Positions 32,498 through 43,984 of a DNA stretch of 64,000 bases are shown here, in pieces. The translations under genes were made by a program, and so were the position numbers. Position 1 is the first letter of the stretch. The number at the start of each line of letters is the position of its first letter. The notes under the pieces are model-generated. The model did no database searches, had not been told where the DNA came from, and was given only the letters and a program-made list of their open reading frames with translations. This stretch comes from Atkinsonella hypoxylon (lineage: Eukaryota > Ascomycota > Sordariomycetes > Hypocreales > Clavicipitaceae), in contig JFHB01000018.1 of NCBI GenBank assembly GCA_000729835.1, forward strand, positions 186,001-250,000, written 5' to 3'.

Positions 32498-35400
32498 TTA
32501 ATCCTGCTCAAATGATAACGCTCGTGGCCTTCGACGCGCGCGGCGCCGATGTTGCCGCTTAGGTGTTGAAGAAGTGTTTTTCTTTCCACTATTTGTAAAG
32601 TCGTAAAGTTCGCGGTGATGTCTCTCCTCTAATGCTTTAGGGACGTGGCCATCATCCTGTAATGCATAGTCAATTTCCTCACTCTTCAACTTTTGCATTT
32701 CAGACATCGCTTGTTCTGTGTCCGCTGTGGTAAATATGCGAACAATGTGGGACACCTTAGTCTGGCCCAGACGATGAACGCGCCCAGAGGCTTGATTCTC
32801 AACCGTCACATTCCACCATGGGTCAATAATGATGACTCTGTTTGCAAAGGTGAGGTTAAGTGATTGACCGCCACACGTCAGGCCAATGAGCTGGTTGATT
32901 GCATCAGTCGAGAGTTCTTTGAGTGTCAGCTGCAAGCTGTTTAGACTTACCAAAACCTTTTGCTTTGCGTCTGACTCCATTCTTCTAAGGGCCTTCACCT
33001 TAGCTCTGTGGCTCATGCACCCAAAGTAATACAAGAAAGGTATCCTTTCCGCCTTAAGCATATGTCCCATCACTTGGGCTGTCGTGATAAATTGAGTAAA
33101 CACTGTGGGGGCGTCAGCCAAAATCAGTCTCGAGGATGATGGAATTGCTGGGGAATTCACCCAGAATCTTGTCGTCCGGATGATCAACAATCCAGCTGCA
33201 TAACACAGTCATTGCCACCGTTAGCTTGGAACTTGGAACGTGCGGGATTTTCGGCCCATAGCTATTCGCGATTAAGCAGCCGATATTGTCTGGGTCTCGC
33301 TTAAGGGCCATGAAGTTGCTGTCCAAACCAGTGTGAAGGCTCCCTTCATCTTCTTCAGCTCTTTGAACAACAGTGGCCATGGTCTCAAGTTCTTGCTGTA
33401 TCTTTCCGAATTGCGCTATGCAGCCGTCCACAATACAAGTCTAGGACAACTGTTAGCGGCAAGTGCATGACCATGATTCTTGACTTACACGAGTTTGGGC
33501 TATTCTAGCAATATGGAGGCATAACTCGCAGTAGAAGTGGTCGCACTGTTACGTCAATATATGCTCACTTTACTTCTGTGATATCGGTATGGCAACTCAC
33601 GTCTTCTAATTTGCGGCAACGTGGTCCAATCTTCGCACACTGTACGCATTGAAGAACTTGTGACCTCAGCTCAGCCTGGATTAGACAGAGATGGCCGTCA
33701 AAATCAAGGATGCCTCCCATTGCGGAGTCGCTGCTGTTTCTGACCCGACTAATACCAGAAGAATATCGCTGGAGCTCTTTCGCAACTTCTTCATCGGCCA
33801 GGAGCTGGTCAATGACCTTTTTTTTCTCCTGTATGTTGGATAGACTCGTCCGCAGATTCTGAATTTGCACCTCCGTTGACCATATGCGGAGCAGCCGTTC
33901 ATTGTTGTATGGATGAGAAAGCCCCATTCTCAATTGGTCAAAATATCTGATGGTGCTCTTAGCTGGCTGTGGCATTTCCTCTCTCTCTTCTTCTTTGACG
34001 TCTTTGACGTCCACATTCTCATCCTCTCCCTTGTCATCAGTCTGAGGCTCCGTTGAGGCGGCACTGAACTGTCGCATAAAACTATCACATAGTTAAGAAT
34101 GCATTCTCTCAGGAGTCATATTACTCTATCAAGGCAGAGAACATACTTGTGAATAACAAATTCTTCGGTCGAAAGTTTGACTGTGATGTTGTGTACTTTT
34201 TTACTGGGGAGGTTAATTATTTGATGACCAAGGAACAGATCATTGGCGGTTCTTTGCCATTGCGTTAGCTCATGATCAGTGACTCCATCATTTTCTGCGC
34301 CCTCACCGTCTGTACATGACGGCAGATACAAGCGCTTCAAGCTTAGCACTGGCTTGTCCCTGTATCACTCCCGATTAGCCTCTCAATCGTCGTGGAATCT
34401 AGAAACATCATACGTACACCTTTGACATATTCCTTGCGGAAAGCGATGGGATTCTCGTCAACATCACAGCCGATAAACGTCAAATGCGGCAGAAGCTCTG
34501 CAACAGTTTTGCAACTTTAGTTTGAAGTTCTCTTAACAGAAGGTGCATAATAACTTACCTTCAGTTTTGTTCGCTAGTGGAGTCCCACTTAAAGCCCAAC
34601 AATGTTTGGCTCTAAGCGCGCAGCATGCTACTTTAGCTGGGATCTCCATGAGCTTCCGCAAATACATGATCAATTCTGCCTGCGAACAATACTCACTGAT
34701 GCTGTTGGAATTCTTGATGACATGAGCTTCATCAAGAATGATGCGATACCAGCCAAGGTGAAAGAAGGGGCTCAAGCATCGTTCATTCATTTCAGTCCTT
34801 ACCACTGCTGAGTTCATGGCATTGAATTGCTTTCTTATCTCAGCCACGGTGGTAACTCTGGGAGAAAGAACTCAGTAATGATGCTCATCATGTAGCTTCT
34901 TGCTGGATCTCCGTATACTTACACCATGGAGCTATCCTGCAACTCATCAATTTCTGTCTCATCGGCACGGTAAAGGATAGTCTCATTATCGAAATGCTTC
35001 CCCACGAGCTTCTTCCCTTCTTGTTTCCATTGCCGCGCCACCACAGCGTTGGGTACAATGACGAGTGTGCCTTTGCCAAACTTTTCTATGTCTTCCTGGA
35101 ATGGTGGATTTCCAACCATACAAGCAAAACTGGTCATAGTTTTTCCCATTCCCATGGCGTCCGCAAGAATGCCACCAAATGGTTGGCTGCGTCCTAACTC
35201 ACGCTGGATCATCCAGGCTGCAGCGGTGAGTTGGTGATTGTAAAGCGTGGACTTCATGCCTTTCAGCACCCATACCCCATCATGAGCCTTCACCATCTTG
35301 TAACCAAATAGCTTCCTAGCTTCATCCAAGTCCTTTTGCTGAGTACTAGTTCTTCTTGTATCTGATCCCTTTGGGATGCTTTTCTTCATTGCCGCAAACT

Positions 35401-36161
35401 GTGCTTTGGCAGTGTGTGCTGTAATCTCCGGCATAGGGGATGCAATGTTGGTAAATTCACTCACTCCATCCGCGTAACTATGCTGAAGTCGGGCGAGAAC
35501 GTTTACTTCTCCTGTTTTCAGGCGCTTGGCGCTCTGTGCCCCGTCTTTCCCCAGATTTTCATCTTCTTCGCGATGAAACCTTTCCATATACTCTCTGGCA
35601 TTCTTTGCCAGAGAACGATGAGTCCGCTTCTTTCGTTTGTCTTGCTTCTTCGCTGTGTTTGTTTCTTCATCAGGGTTATAGTCGCTATCCCCGTCCCCAT
35701 CCACATTTTCTGGTTCTGTGTCACTTTCGCTTGGTGATTCATCCATGTCGGAAATTCCATTATCAAGGCGATAACTTGAGGTTGATAGTTGCTCGGTCTC
35801 TGCGGTGTTAGTAGCGAGGTAAGTTTGATTCTCAGTTCTTTCGACATTTGCCTTACCCTCGCTATTTGCCGAAGCGGGTCTTTTCAAGACATTTCGATCT
35901 ACATCTCGAGACCGCTTCTGAGCCTCATCGAGCGAAAGCATGCATTTTGGTGGACCGTCGTATTCACATTTCACAGGATCGTTGGTGAAATCGCTCATTG
36001 CATCTTCAGATTTAATTCGAATATTGGTGACGTCCTAAAGCTAGTGAGCCAAACGGCAAGGTGTATGAAATGTGTAAGATCAAGAAACAATGATCACTTA
36101 CTGTTATAGCGACATTGTTTTCAATGACCTCCCTCTTGATAGAATTTTGAGGTTGGTCCAT
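32498..36161 (-). CDS. SNF2-family ATPase with internal RING finger (Rad5/Ris1-like)
   Basis: This is a nuclear DNA-translocase-like ATPase with a RING E3 module. Ten exons are inferred: 36161-36102, 36034-34923, 34857-34559, 34497-34418, 34352-34147, 34081-33601, 33545-33489, 33440-33161, 33102-32951 and 32890-32498, totalling 1039 residues and all in frame; only the exon 4/5 junction is uncertain. After an acidic N-terminus comes the P-loop ADAMGMGKTMTSFACMV near residue 310 (DAMGMGKT instead of the common DEMGLGKT), IILDEAHVIKN near 430 and HCWALSGTPLANKTEG. A RING is assembled near 730-775 from CVQC, CDHFYCELCL and CIVDGC over three exons. Then come KILVFTQF, CGGQSLNL, IIDPWWN and GRVHRLGQT, with a basic C-terminus (KRQHRRRARRRPRALS). 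The order with an intercalated RING fits Rad5/Ris1/Rad16-type repair or SUMO-targeted proteins; no HIRAN domain is evident, so a Rad5 orthologue is unlikely. Confidence 0.9.
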
Positions 36162-38325
36162 TTTGTTGATTTAAAAGCAAGACCTATCAGGCATGGTTGG
36201 GGATAAGATTTTTCTGAGTTTGCGGTGAAACTTGGTTAATTTTGAAGCACAAATATTGAATCGCTGGTGATTGCTGCTGTGCTGTATGCATGATAGGAAG
36301 CAAACAGGAGGAAGTTGAGGCTAAGCTGTTCAATATTGCTTCAGGCAGGATCTCATGTCAGTGTCCAGGTACAAAAGTTTGAGGATGACTAAATGCCGGA
36401 CCGTGGTGTAATGATGAAGAGTAAGGAAGTTTTGGTTTTTGAAAAGCAGAAGTGAAGCTTGAGGGTGTCACGAACGATCAGAGTGGACCTTAAATACTTA
36501 TGACTTCGCATTCGCATATGGTGCAGTTGCTGGCAGTTGTCAGGTAGATTTAGGTGCTCAGCAGCATGAAACAAATGTCGAGAATTTTGAGAGTCAGTCT
36601 TCTGTATTCATCTTTGCATGTCGTACAGTTACTAGCAGGTATCAGACAGATCGCCACGGTGCTAGATGCTTTGGGGGTGGATGAATTGCCAAGTCCTTGT
36701 AGCTTGCTAGGTACATCGTGTGTTATGCCCTCGTAGCCGTGCTTTGGTTTTGTCAACGATTCATTCGTACATCGTGAGCGGAATCAACATTGGAATCCCC
36801 AGTGGCGATTCAAGTGTTTTGGTTGCATGTGAAATGTCAAAAATCTCTCCGTCCGCTGGTGAGCCTCAGACGGCACCATTCTACGGCCATAGGAATCTAT
36901 AACTGTAGTTCTCAGCTATGTGCTTCGTCGACATCAGGACGAACAGTTTTGGAAAACGAATTGTCAACGCGACTCGACTCGCTTTCGCCTACAGGGTAGG
37001 TAGCGCTTCTGCATTGCTACCAGTAATACCCAGCTTAATTCCAACACGAGCACTTCGGGTTGTAGCAAAGATGTCAAGACGGGCCATAGCTTTACATTGA
37101 CGTCATCACATCATTCCTGCCAATTTCCCTAGCTTCTCTGGAAGCAACTGTCGTGGTCACTTAGCGAGCAATTCGAGATAAATGGACGAGGAACCCAACA
37201 TGTCTCGGCGCGAACACGACACGGACAGTGGTAAACGAGGGTTATAGGGTTATTACTCGGCGCGCAATCGTGATTGCCAGATATCATTGATCCGAGGCAG
37301 GTCCGGCCAGGTCGGGGCTGTGGCAGATGAGAAACATTGAAAGCACATGAGGGCAAAAACAATACTCCGTACGCGCCTGGACAAAAACATCTCTCCGCTC
37401 CCTCCTCTCCCTCCTCTCCCTCCTCTCCCTCCTCTCCCTCTCCTCTCCTCCTCCTTGCCCTAAAAATACCCACCGACGTTTGAAATAGGCCAGACGGCGG
37501 TCAATGCAGACGCCGATGGACGCCGATGTGGACAAATCGGAAGGCGCGCTCCACGTCCAAGCAAAAAAAAAAGAGGACATGTGTGTCATGTATCAGACAA
37601 AATGATCAAATAGCCGAATGACGGGACTGCCGGTCGAGAGAACAAGCGAATCAAGCGAGAAGCAGGTGGCCGGCAGTTGACACAGTTGACACCAGATGCT
37701 CGATCGCAACCCACAAGCGGTACAGCACAGACAATGGTCGGCCGGCCGCCGCATACCTAGGTACCTACTCAACTCCGGTCTGGTCTGGTCTTTGGAGCGT
37801 CAACTGGTTTCAATGTCACCTTCAAAGATTTTTACTAGTTTCAACCCCAGCCAGTCTGGAGAGTACACGTCTCACCACCATCCGATATTTCACATCCAGA
37901 TCTTGCATCGCGCTTTCCTGCACTTAACATCGGCCTCAAACTGTTGCAAGTGATCTCTTTGCCGTCATAAAACAAGCACGAAAAGGAGCCAACTCTAACT
38001 CTATGACGAGGCAGCGTCGGACGTCTTGAGAACAACCGCCGCATGTAGCGGAGCCGATTGGCAAACTCGAAACACCAGGCCGCTGATCTCACGGCCGCAT
38101 GCTCATCTACCTAACCTCGTCAGGTGGTGGACTCAGCTAAGGGTTACAGCTACTGAAGGCCTTCCTTCCCCAGTTCGGCGTCTCGCTTCATCTGTCAAAC
38201 GTACCAGTCGCGCGGAAACTGATCGTCGCAACACCAAGAGTTGTCCTAAACCGTGATGAAATCACCAACCAAACACTGTCAACACGTCTGGTTCTGTCGG
38301 GACCGCGACATCAGGCAAGCTCGAG
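36162..38325. promoter_or_regulatory. 2.2-kb divergent intergenic region (SNF2-RING / receptor)
   Basis: No gene is supported. The interval holds a pyrimidine repeat of CCCTCCTCT units (about 37390-37448), an A-run near 37563, and CCTAGGTACCTAC near 37756-37770. The Glu/Gly-rich open frame opposite the pyrimidine repeat is only the microsatellite translated. Confidence 0.5.
37390..37448. repeat. CCCTCCTCT polypyrimidine microsatellite
   Basis: Five or so near-perfect 9-bp copies form a strand-asymmetric pyrimidine tract of nearly 60 bp, upstream of the SNF2-RING gene and the receptor gene. Such tracts can adopt triplex (H-DNA) form and are also common in fungal promoters. Confidence 0.85.
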
Positions 38326-40011
38326 ATGACAAACAGCACCACGGAGGACGAGGCCTACATCGGAGCCGCCCTGGGTCAAAGTGAACTTTTGCTGCTTCAT
38401 ACCGTGTCGGTTGTTGTGGGTGCTATAAGTCTAATATCCACCGTAATTGCTGTGGCATTATTCTTACGCATGCGGCGTAGTTTCAGACACGAGTGAGTTA
38501 CTTGACGGAGCACAGAGCACAAAGCACACATCTTTACTGACAAAATAAGCCTCATTCTTTTGCTGATACTGAGCGACATGCTTGAGACGTTGTGGCTTGT
38601 CGTCGTACCCGCAGCCGAACTTTTGCATGGAACCATCAGCTCTAGCTCGAGTCTTTGCCAAATCAGTGGCTATTTTCTTTCTGTTGGAATTGAGGCTTGC
38701 GATTTGGCGGTATTATTGATGGCTACGCATACCGGCTTATACATATTCAGGGGCAGAACCGGACTGTATCCATATCGATTTCCAGCATATGTCAGCGTTG
38801 CCTTGGTGTCTTTGATGCTAGCTTCCCTTGCGTTCGTCAATAAGCCAGCCTTCGTCAACTTGGGACCATATTGCTACTTGCCAAGCGAGCCGATCTGGAT
38901 CAGCCGAGCACTTAGCTGGATACCAAGATGTGTAGTAATTGCAGCTATAATGCTTACATACACCTTTATCTACACCTACGTACGATGGGTTATGACAGAT
39001 GCAAGAAGACCACGACGACTTCGAAGCGCAAATAGAGTTTGTGGGGTCGACGAACAACGACTTCCAACGCCGCGCCCCCTTCCGCCAACTCCACCGATTG
39101 CATATCACGGTCTTATTCCGTCAACGCCACCGTGCGATGAGGCACGGTCCACTAAATCTCAACAGACACAAAGAGTCAAGTCATCTCCGTACCTTAACCA
39201 ACGCGATGAGAGAGTACCACCAAGCACAAAGAGTTTTCTTTCTTTGAACATCGTTCCTCACGGGTCATCTATACTTTCAGCCGATGCACAGCACCGGGAG
39301 GCTTCTGACGGCCATGCTGCTATATGCAACTCGAGCAGCCGGGGAATGCCTAGATCTATAAGCCAGCCAGCAACTGCTGTCATGCAGCTAAATTGCTCTC
39401 ATGATGCCACTGAATCAACTGATCCAATGCGGCAAGCGCGAACTAGCACGAGACTGCATCATCGAAGTCCTAATGGCATATTACTACCACAGTTGGCTCT
39501 ATCACCAGCCGCCCTCAACGCAACTGGAATACCCAAAGTACGGGACAAAGTACGCTGGCAACTGGGGCAACTATTTGTCTACCCTCTGGTATACCTGACG
39601 GGCTGGCTGACCCCATTTATTGCCCATGTGATGAGAGGAGACAAGACAGGGCAGCCGTTCTGGCTTGTCCTTGTTAGCTTGATCAGCTTGTGCGTTCAAG
39701 GCATGGCGGACTCGTTAGTATTTCTGATCATGGAAAAGCCGTGGCGGTACTGGTATAAGGATGATATCAGCTCTTGGTGCTACATGCCATGGAGAAAAAG
39801 ATCCTCTATGAAAGGCAATAGCGTTAAAGTGGGACGCACTAGAGAGGAGATGCTGATCGACGGCACTTTAGCGCGCAGCAGACGAGAGCGCGAACGAGCT
39901 GAGTGGATGATAGATTCGGCCGGTACTGGCCAGATGCTCAGGGACTGGTGGGATCTCACCCTGGTGGATATTGATAGATCCAGCGATGAAGAAACCGGGA
40001 TTACCCTTTAA
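38326..40011 (+). CDS. Git3/GPR1-like seven-transmembrane receptor
   Basis: This is a predicted plasma-membrane G-protein-coupled receptor of the fungal Git3/Gpr1 group, which senses glucose or other nutrients upstream of cAMP signalling. Exons 38326-38492 and 38550-40011 give 542 residues. Helix 1 is LLLLHTVSVVVGAISLISTV followed by a basic RMRRSFRHD; helices 2-5 follow, with LILLLILSDMLETLWLVVVP, an ACDLAVLLMATHTGLYIF stretch and IPRCVVIAAIMLTYTFIYTY. A long Ser/Pro-rich third intracellular loop (about residues 205-385) precedes helices 6-7 in LGQLFVYPLVYLTGWLTPFI and QGMADSLVFLIMEKPWRYWY, the C-terminal Gpr1-type block. The start has a near-immediate N-glycosylation sequon (NST), as expected for an extracellular N-terminus. 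The ligand is unknown. Confidence 0.88.
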
Positions 40012-40943
40012 GTTCAACTTCTTTCATGTTGCGACATATGCGGGCTACTACACCGTGATCGCCGTGGAATGAACAACGTCTACCCACTGTGTTGGGTTGG
40101 ATGACTATGGGTATTCGTGATGCAATGCAATCTGCTGTTGTAATGAGATGATAATAATATAAAAAAGCATGAGTGACGGCACAATGGCATTATTTACTGG
40201 GCGGTTCATGGCATGCAGTCTAGAACAAGATCTGGCGCAAGCTGCCACAATTGTCACCGTGGGTCGTATATATGCGTTAAACATAGAAGAAAGTAGGCCA
40301 AGCACGAGCTTGTCAACACGAGCTTGTCAACATGGTAAGAATGCTACTGCTACTGCACGACTGCCAGTGAATTTGAGCAGCTAGGAAAGGCGCGTAGACC
40401 GCCTCCATTCTTCCGGCCACCTTGAAGGGCCAAAAAGTTTCGGAATTTACATTGGGGCATCAGAGCCCATTCTACCGGGAGAGAGATACGTAAACGCCGT
40501 ATACGGCCTACGTCTATGGTAAATAGTATACCCATCGCGCCCTATCCCATGTTGGCAACTGGTTGATTGCCGGTTATCTCGCAGTCAGTTTAGACGACCG
40601 CCGCGTTTTCCCTCATGACAATCCCTACACGTAAGTGCTGTATAAGTCAAAGAGGTGTAGTACAGAATACTTGGAGTAAATTTATGATCTGAAGTCACTG
40701 TATTGTATGACTGGAAATGCTGTGCTCTTGCAAGTACGTATCCTTGCCTGTAGTGATGAGTAATTTGCACAAAGTTCTTATCAAGTTCCTAAAAGTAAAC
40801 TTACCCTTCATCCGCGATATCCACAGTGCCAGACGTAGTGTACCACCCGCCTAGGTCACAAGTCTACCCTAGCTGCGTCAAGGGAATTTGAGACTCGTCC
40901 GATATATCTCAATCATCTGTGAGCACATGCGAGGCAATAACGG
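40012..40943. other. Convergent intergenic region, nothing recognised
   Basis: This 0.9-kb gap lies between converging genes. A short direct repeat (CACGAGCTTGTCAA twice near 40303-40331) is the only structure noticed. If the possible extra 3' exon of the DUF3176 gene is real, its 3' end lies inside this gap near 40890. Confidence 0.5.
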
Positions 40944-42809
40944 CTACTTTGAACATCGAGGCTTAGACTTACTAGGGTGCTCCGGGGTAGCGTGACTGGG
41001 AAAAAGAAGAACAGCCTCGGTCTTAGCCCTTGCCTCCATTGATCTCACGGATTCCAAGTTATCTAGTATATCTGTAATGTACTTTCCGCGAGAGAGGGTT
41101 GCCATTGGACTTGACTTCCAGGGCGCGACACCGACCCTCTTTGAGGTAGAGGCAGTTATTGCGAAGTGTAAGATTCCAGATAGGGTTACCGCGCTAGGGA
41201 GTATGATCCAAATCCATTGGATTTTATACAAGGTCATTGTATTGCCCGTTCTGCCAGAGGAAACCCGGCCATCGTCAGCTCCGGCTCTGATGGCGTTGCT
41301 CATACTGGCAGCCACGTTCTTGAAGATATCCGTTAAGCTTGTGATGCTGTAAAGAGCTTGGATGGTAGCGGGGCTGTATTGCATATTTGCACCGATTAAG
41401 ACGTATCCGTTTAGATTAGCGTTGGGATCGAGCCGAGAAGAGAGGTTGCTGGAAAGAAGGGATTGGAAGTAGGCGCTTATACTGTCGACTGCGGCCTGAG
41501 ACACATTGAAGCCGTCGCCTATCATGAGGTCGGTCCTTCCAACGGAGGACCAGGGGTTGGCAAATTCAAGGCTTGTGGCCTGTGTCCCATTTAATTCATT
41601 TCTTAAAGGTTGCCACGATTCTGGTGATCGGCGAGCGGTGGTGAGGGTCACGTTTTCCTGCAGCGTTGCATTTACAACTCTGGATTCGTACCTATTGACG
41701 CAGTAATATAGTGCACATTCTGTCGCCTGAAGTGGGAGATCTGGCCATACAGCTGAAGTATTAGATGAACTTGGTTGTACTTTGAGCGTAGAAATAGCCC
41801 AGATCAGAGTATCGACGTCCTTCACGCTGTTTGTCCTACTAGCATTGCCGGTCCCAAATGTCGTCATGAGAGTGAGGCCAGCCCCGGTTATGCCGGAATG
41901 ACTCGGAACATTCAAGTCGAGTTTCTGACCGTCAAGATTATCGACATACAGGCCGTTGGGCAACGTATAGCTTGTCCCGGGACCGCCCACAGCTGGGCTA
42001 TTGTCTGCTTCAAGCCAATCATATAAGACACCGCCACGGGTGCCTTGGCTTCGAAGCATTCGCGTGATATCATTGCAAGTACTGCACACGGCAAGGGATT
42101 CAAACGGCGACCACTCACAGTTCCCAGATGGGCAGTGGAAGGGGGTCTGCTGCGTTACTGAATCGAAAGGTTGAACAAGTCCGTACAGAACAGCCGATTG
42201 CAAACTGAGATCGGCTTGGGCAGTTACATGCCCGGATTGGAGCCTCACGGCGCTTTCCGCAAACTCATTGCCCTTTGAATACCGCTGAGCGCGAGCAATT
42301 GTGGCCAGCGAGTCGTTTTGATACATCAGCTTTGTTTGGTGCTGTATAAGTTGTTGGATAAAGGGGTCATATACGAGGACGGCAATGGTAGTTAGGGCAC
42401 CGACGGATAAAATCAGCCTATAGAGTAAGAGCATGTCTGACGTACGAAGCGCACTGGACACTCACGAGCCTCTGACGTTCCATAGCAGCTTCGCGCTTCC
42501 AAGGGGTCCGCGACTTGCAGACTCGATGGTGTTGAAGTCTATTAAGCGGCGTCGTTGAAGAAATAGTATCCATTTCCACTGGCTGATGGACTCTGCTAGG
42601 ACGAGCAAAAGAGTCGCTTTGGCGGTTGTGGAAAGAACCGACACGAGAGTGTTCAGGGTGATGCTGTGCCAGTGGAAGATGCCTTTGTTATCATTTAGAG
42701 TGAGGAGAACGGCCATTGCTGCAAGGCATGCGAAACTGGCCAGTGAAGCGAAGATTTCGAAGGACCATTTATCACCCCTTGAGGAGTTCTGGGCCGATGG
42801 AGCTACCAT
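40944..42809 (-). CDS. DUF3176 multi-pass membrane protein
   Basis: This fungal-specific membrane protein has no known function. Exons 42809-42466 and 42417-40944 give 605 residues. The 48-nt intron (GTGAGT...ATAG) joins GPLGSAKLLWNVRGS to LILSVGALTTIAVLVYDPFI, rebuilding the DUF3176 block; the N-terminal helices (FEIFASLASFACLAAMAVLL and HSITLNTLVSVLSTTAKATL) belong to the same domain. A large extracytoplasmic region follows, with a Cys cluster (FHCPSGNCEWSPFESLAVCS, then CNDI) and many N-glycosylation sequons, then a last helix (IQWIWIILPSAVTLSGILHF) and a short tail. The start at 42809 gives the usual domain position. At the 3' end a GTAAGT and an acceptor near 40908 could add a short terminal exon and change the last few residues. 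Confidence 0.85.
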
Positions 42810-43984
42810 GACGTCCAAGCTCTGCTTTCTTTCTTACCTAAAGGAAGTCTGAAGAATATGCTGGACCGCTCGAGATACCTGAAGGAAGGTCATGACGCTT
42901 CCGTTCCAGTAAGATAGATTCCCAGACGACTTCATGGGCATGCATGGTACTAATTTTGCCGAAATGCATACCATCACCGTGTGGGAGTACAACTTGATCA
43001 TTCCCAAGGTGGTGTATGGCTCCTATAACAAGATGTGCATAGGGTTGTATAGCATCGATGATCGGATGTAGGTTTCACCAGTACTACCTTCCCAGGAGTG
43101 GTGTGTATGGCAAGAACTTATGTGAGGGAATTAGTCGATTTGTACCAGACTCCAATCCATATCCGTACCGATAAGCTATTACCCAGCCGGCCGGGGACCG
43201 CAGCAAAGGTGAAACTGAGGCTGACAGGCAGCACTACAGCGCATCATGGATGACGCTATGACCCGCGAGCCTGTTGCTAATCGCGGTTGAGTCACTACGT
43301 CCGTTCCTTAAACTTTGATCTAGCAAGTGCGAGGATAACGATGAGGGTTGCTGGTATGCTTTTCTGCTGGACAAGGAATTAGACTAGAGTCATCACCATG
43401 CAGATGGACGGGATTCAGCTAACATTACGTTAACAGGTAGCAGTTGTGGCCCAAAAGAGCCCTATTTTCCGATTAAGCATTGACAAATGGCCCGACAACC
43501 TTGATAGTAGGCAGGCTTGTTTCAGATGACAGGAATATGGTCACGCTGGGCAGGGGGATTGTGGTGGTATTGCATACGAACATGTGCCTCGCATACCTTT
43601 AAGTTGAGGTGAAGGGGTGTGAGCCACCTACCCCAGCAATGAGCCACCCCGATTGGGTATAGCGCGATGGGTTCTTGCGTTATGCTGATTGGCTGAAACT
43701 CACTAGATAATGCGTTCTACTGGGTGAATCAGCGCCTAGTATTAATGTGGACCTAACCGCCAATTCTGCCCAATTTTAGCCAATCAGAGCCCGCTAAGTA
43801 ATTGATAGGAACACGTGCCACGCCTTGCGCTATACCCCCAATTGCCACATCAAACGGCCATCGCGGAATTAATGGGGGAGGGTGGATGCCTCCACGTGAC
43901 CCAGCAAGAACCCACTCCTAATATTCAGTTCTTATTCGAATCCCACATCCGTCATTCCAGCCAATACAAATTCAATTTCAAATC
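42810..43984. promoter_or_regulatory. Divergent intergenic region with foldback element and CCAAT/E-box motifs
   Basis: The gap separates the DUF3176 gene and PPX1. The PPX1-proximal part has an inverted-repeat pair (43651-43665 with 43827-43843), nested ATTGGCT/AGCCAAT arms (43684-43698 with 43774-43790), CACGTG near 43812 and CCACGTGAC near 43893. No gene is supported. Confidence 0.55.
43651..43843. repeat. Foldback/MITE-like inverted repeat
   Basis: The outer arms read GATTGGGTATAGCGC and GCGCTATACCCCCAAT; the inner arms read GCTGATTGGCTGAAA and TTTTAGCCAATCAGAGC. The arrangement is inverted over about 190 bp, with mismatches and unequal spacing. It could be a degenerate miniature transposon or simply paired CCAAT boxes. 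No target-site duplication was established. Confidence 0.45.

Noticed and set aside
37129..37589. Minus-strand frames with Glu/Gly or Arg/Glu repeats
   Set aside because: They are translations of the CCCTCCTCT microsatellite, not a protein.
38560..40011. Receptor starting inside exon 2
   Set aside because: An upstream exon (38326-38492) supplies the first helix and an ATG with a glycosylation site, giving a complete seven-helix protein.
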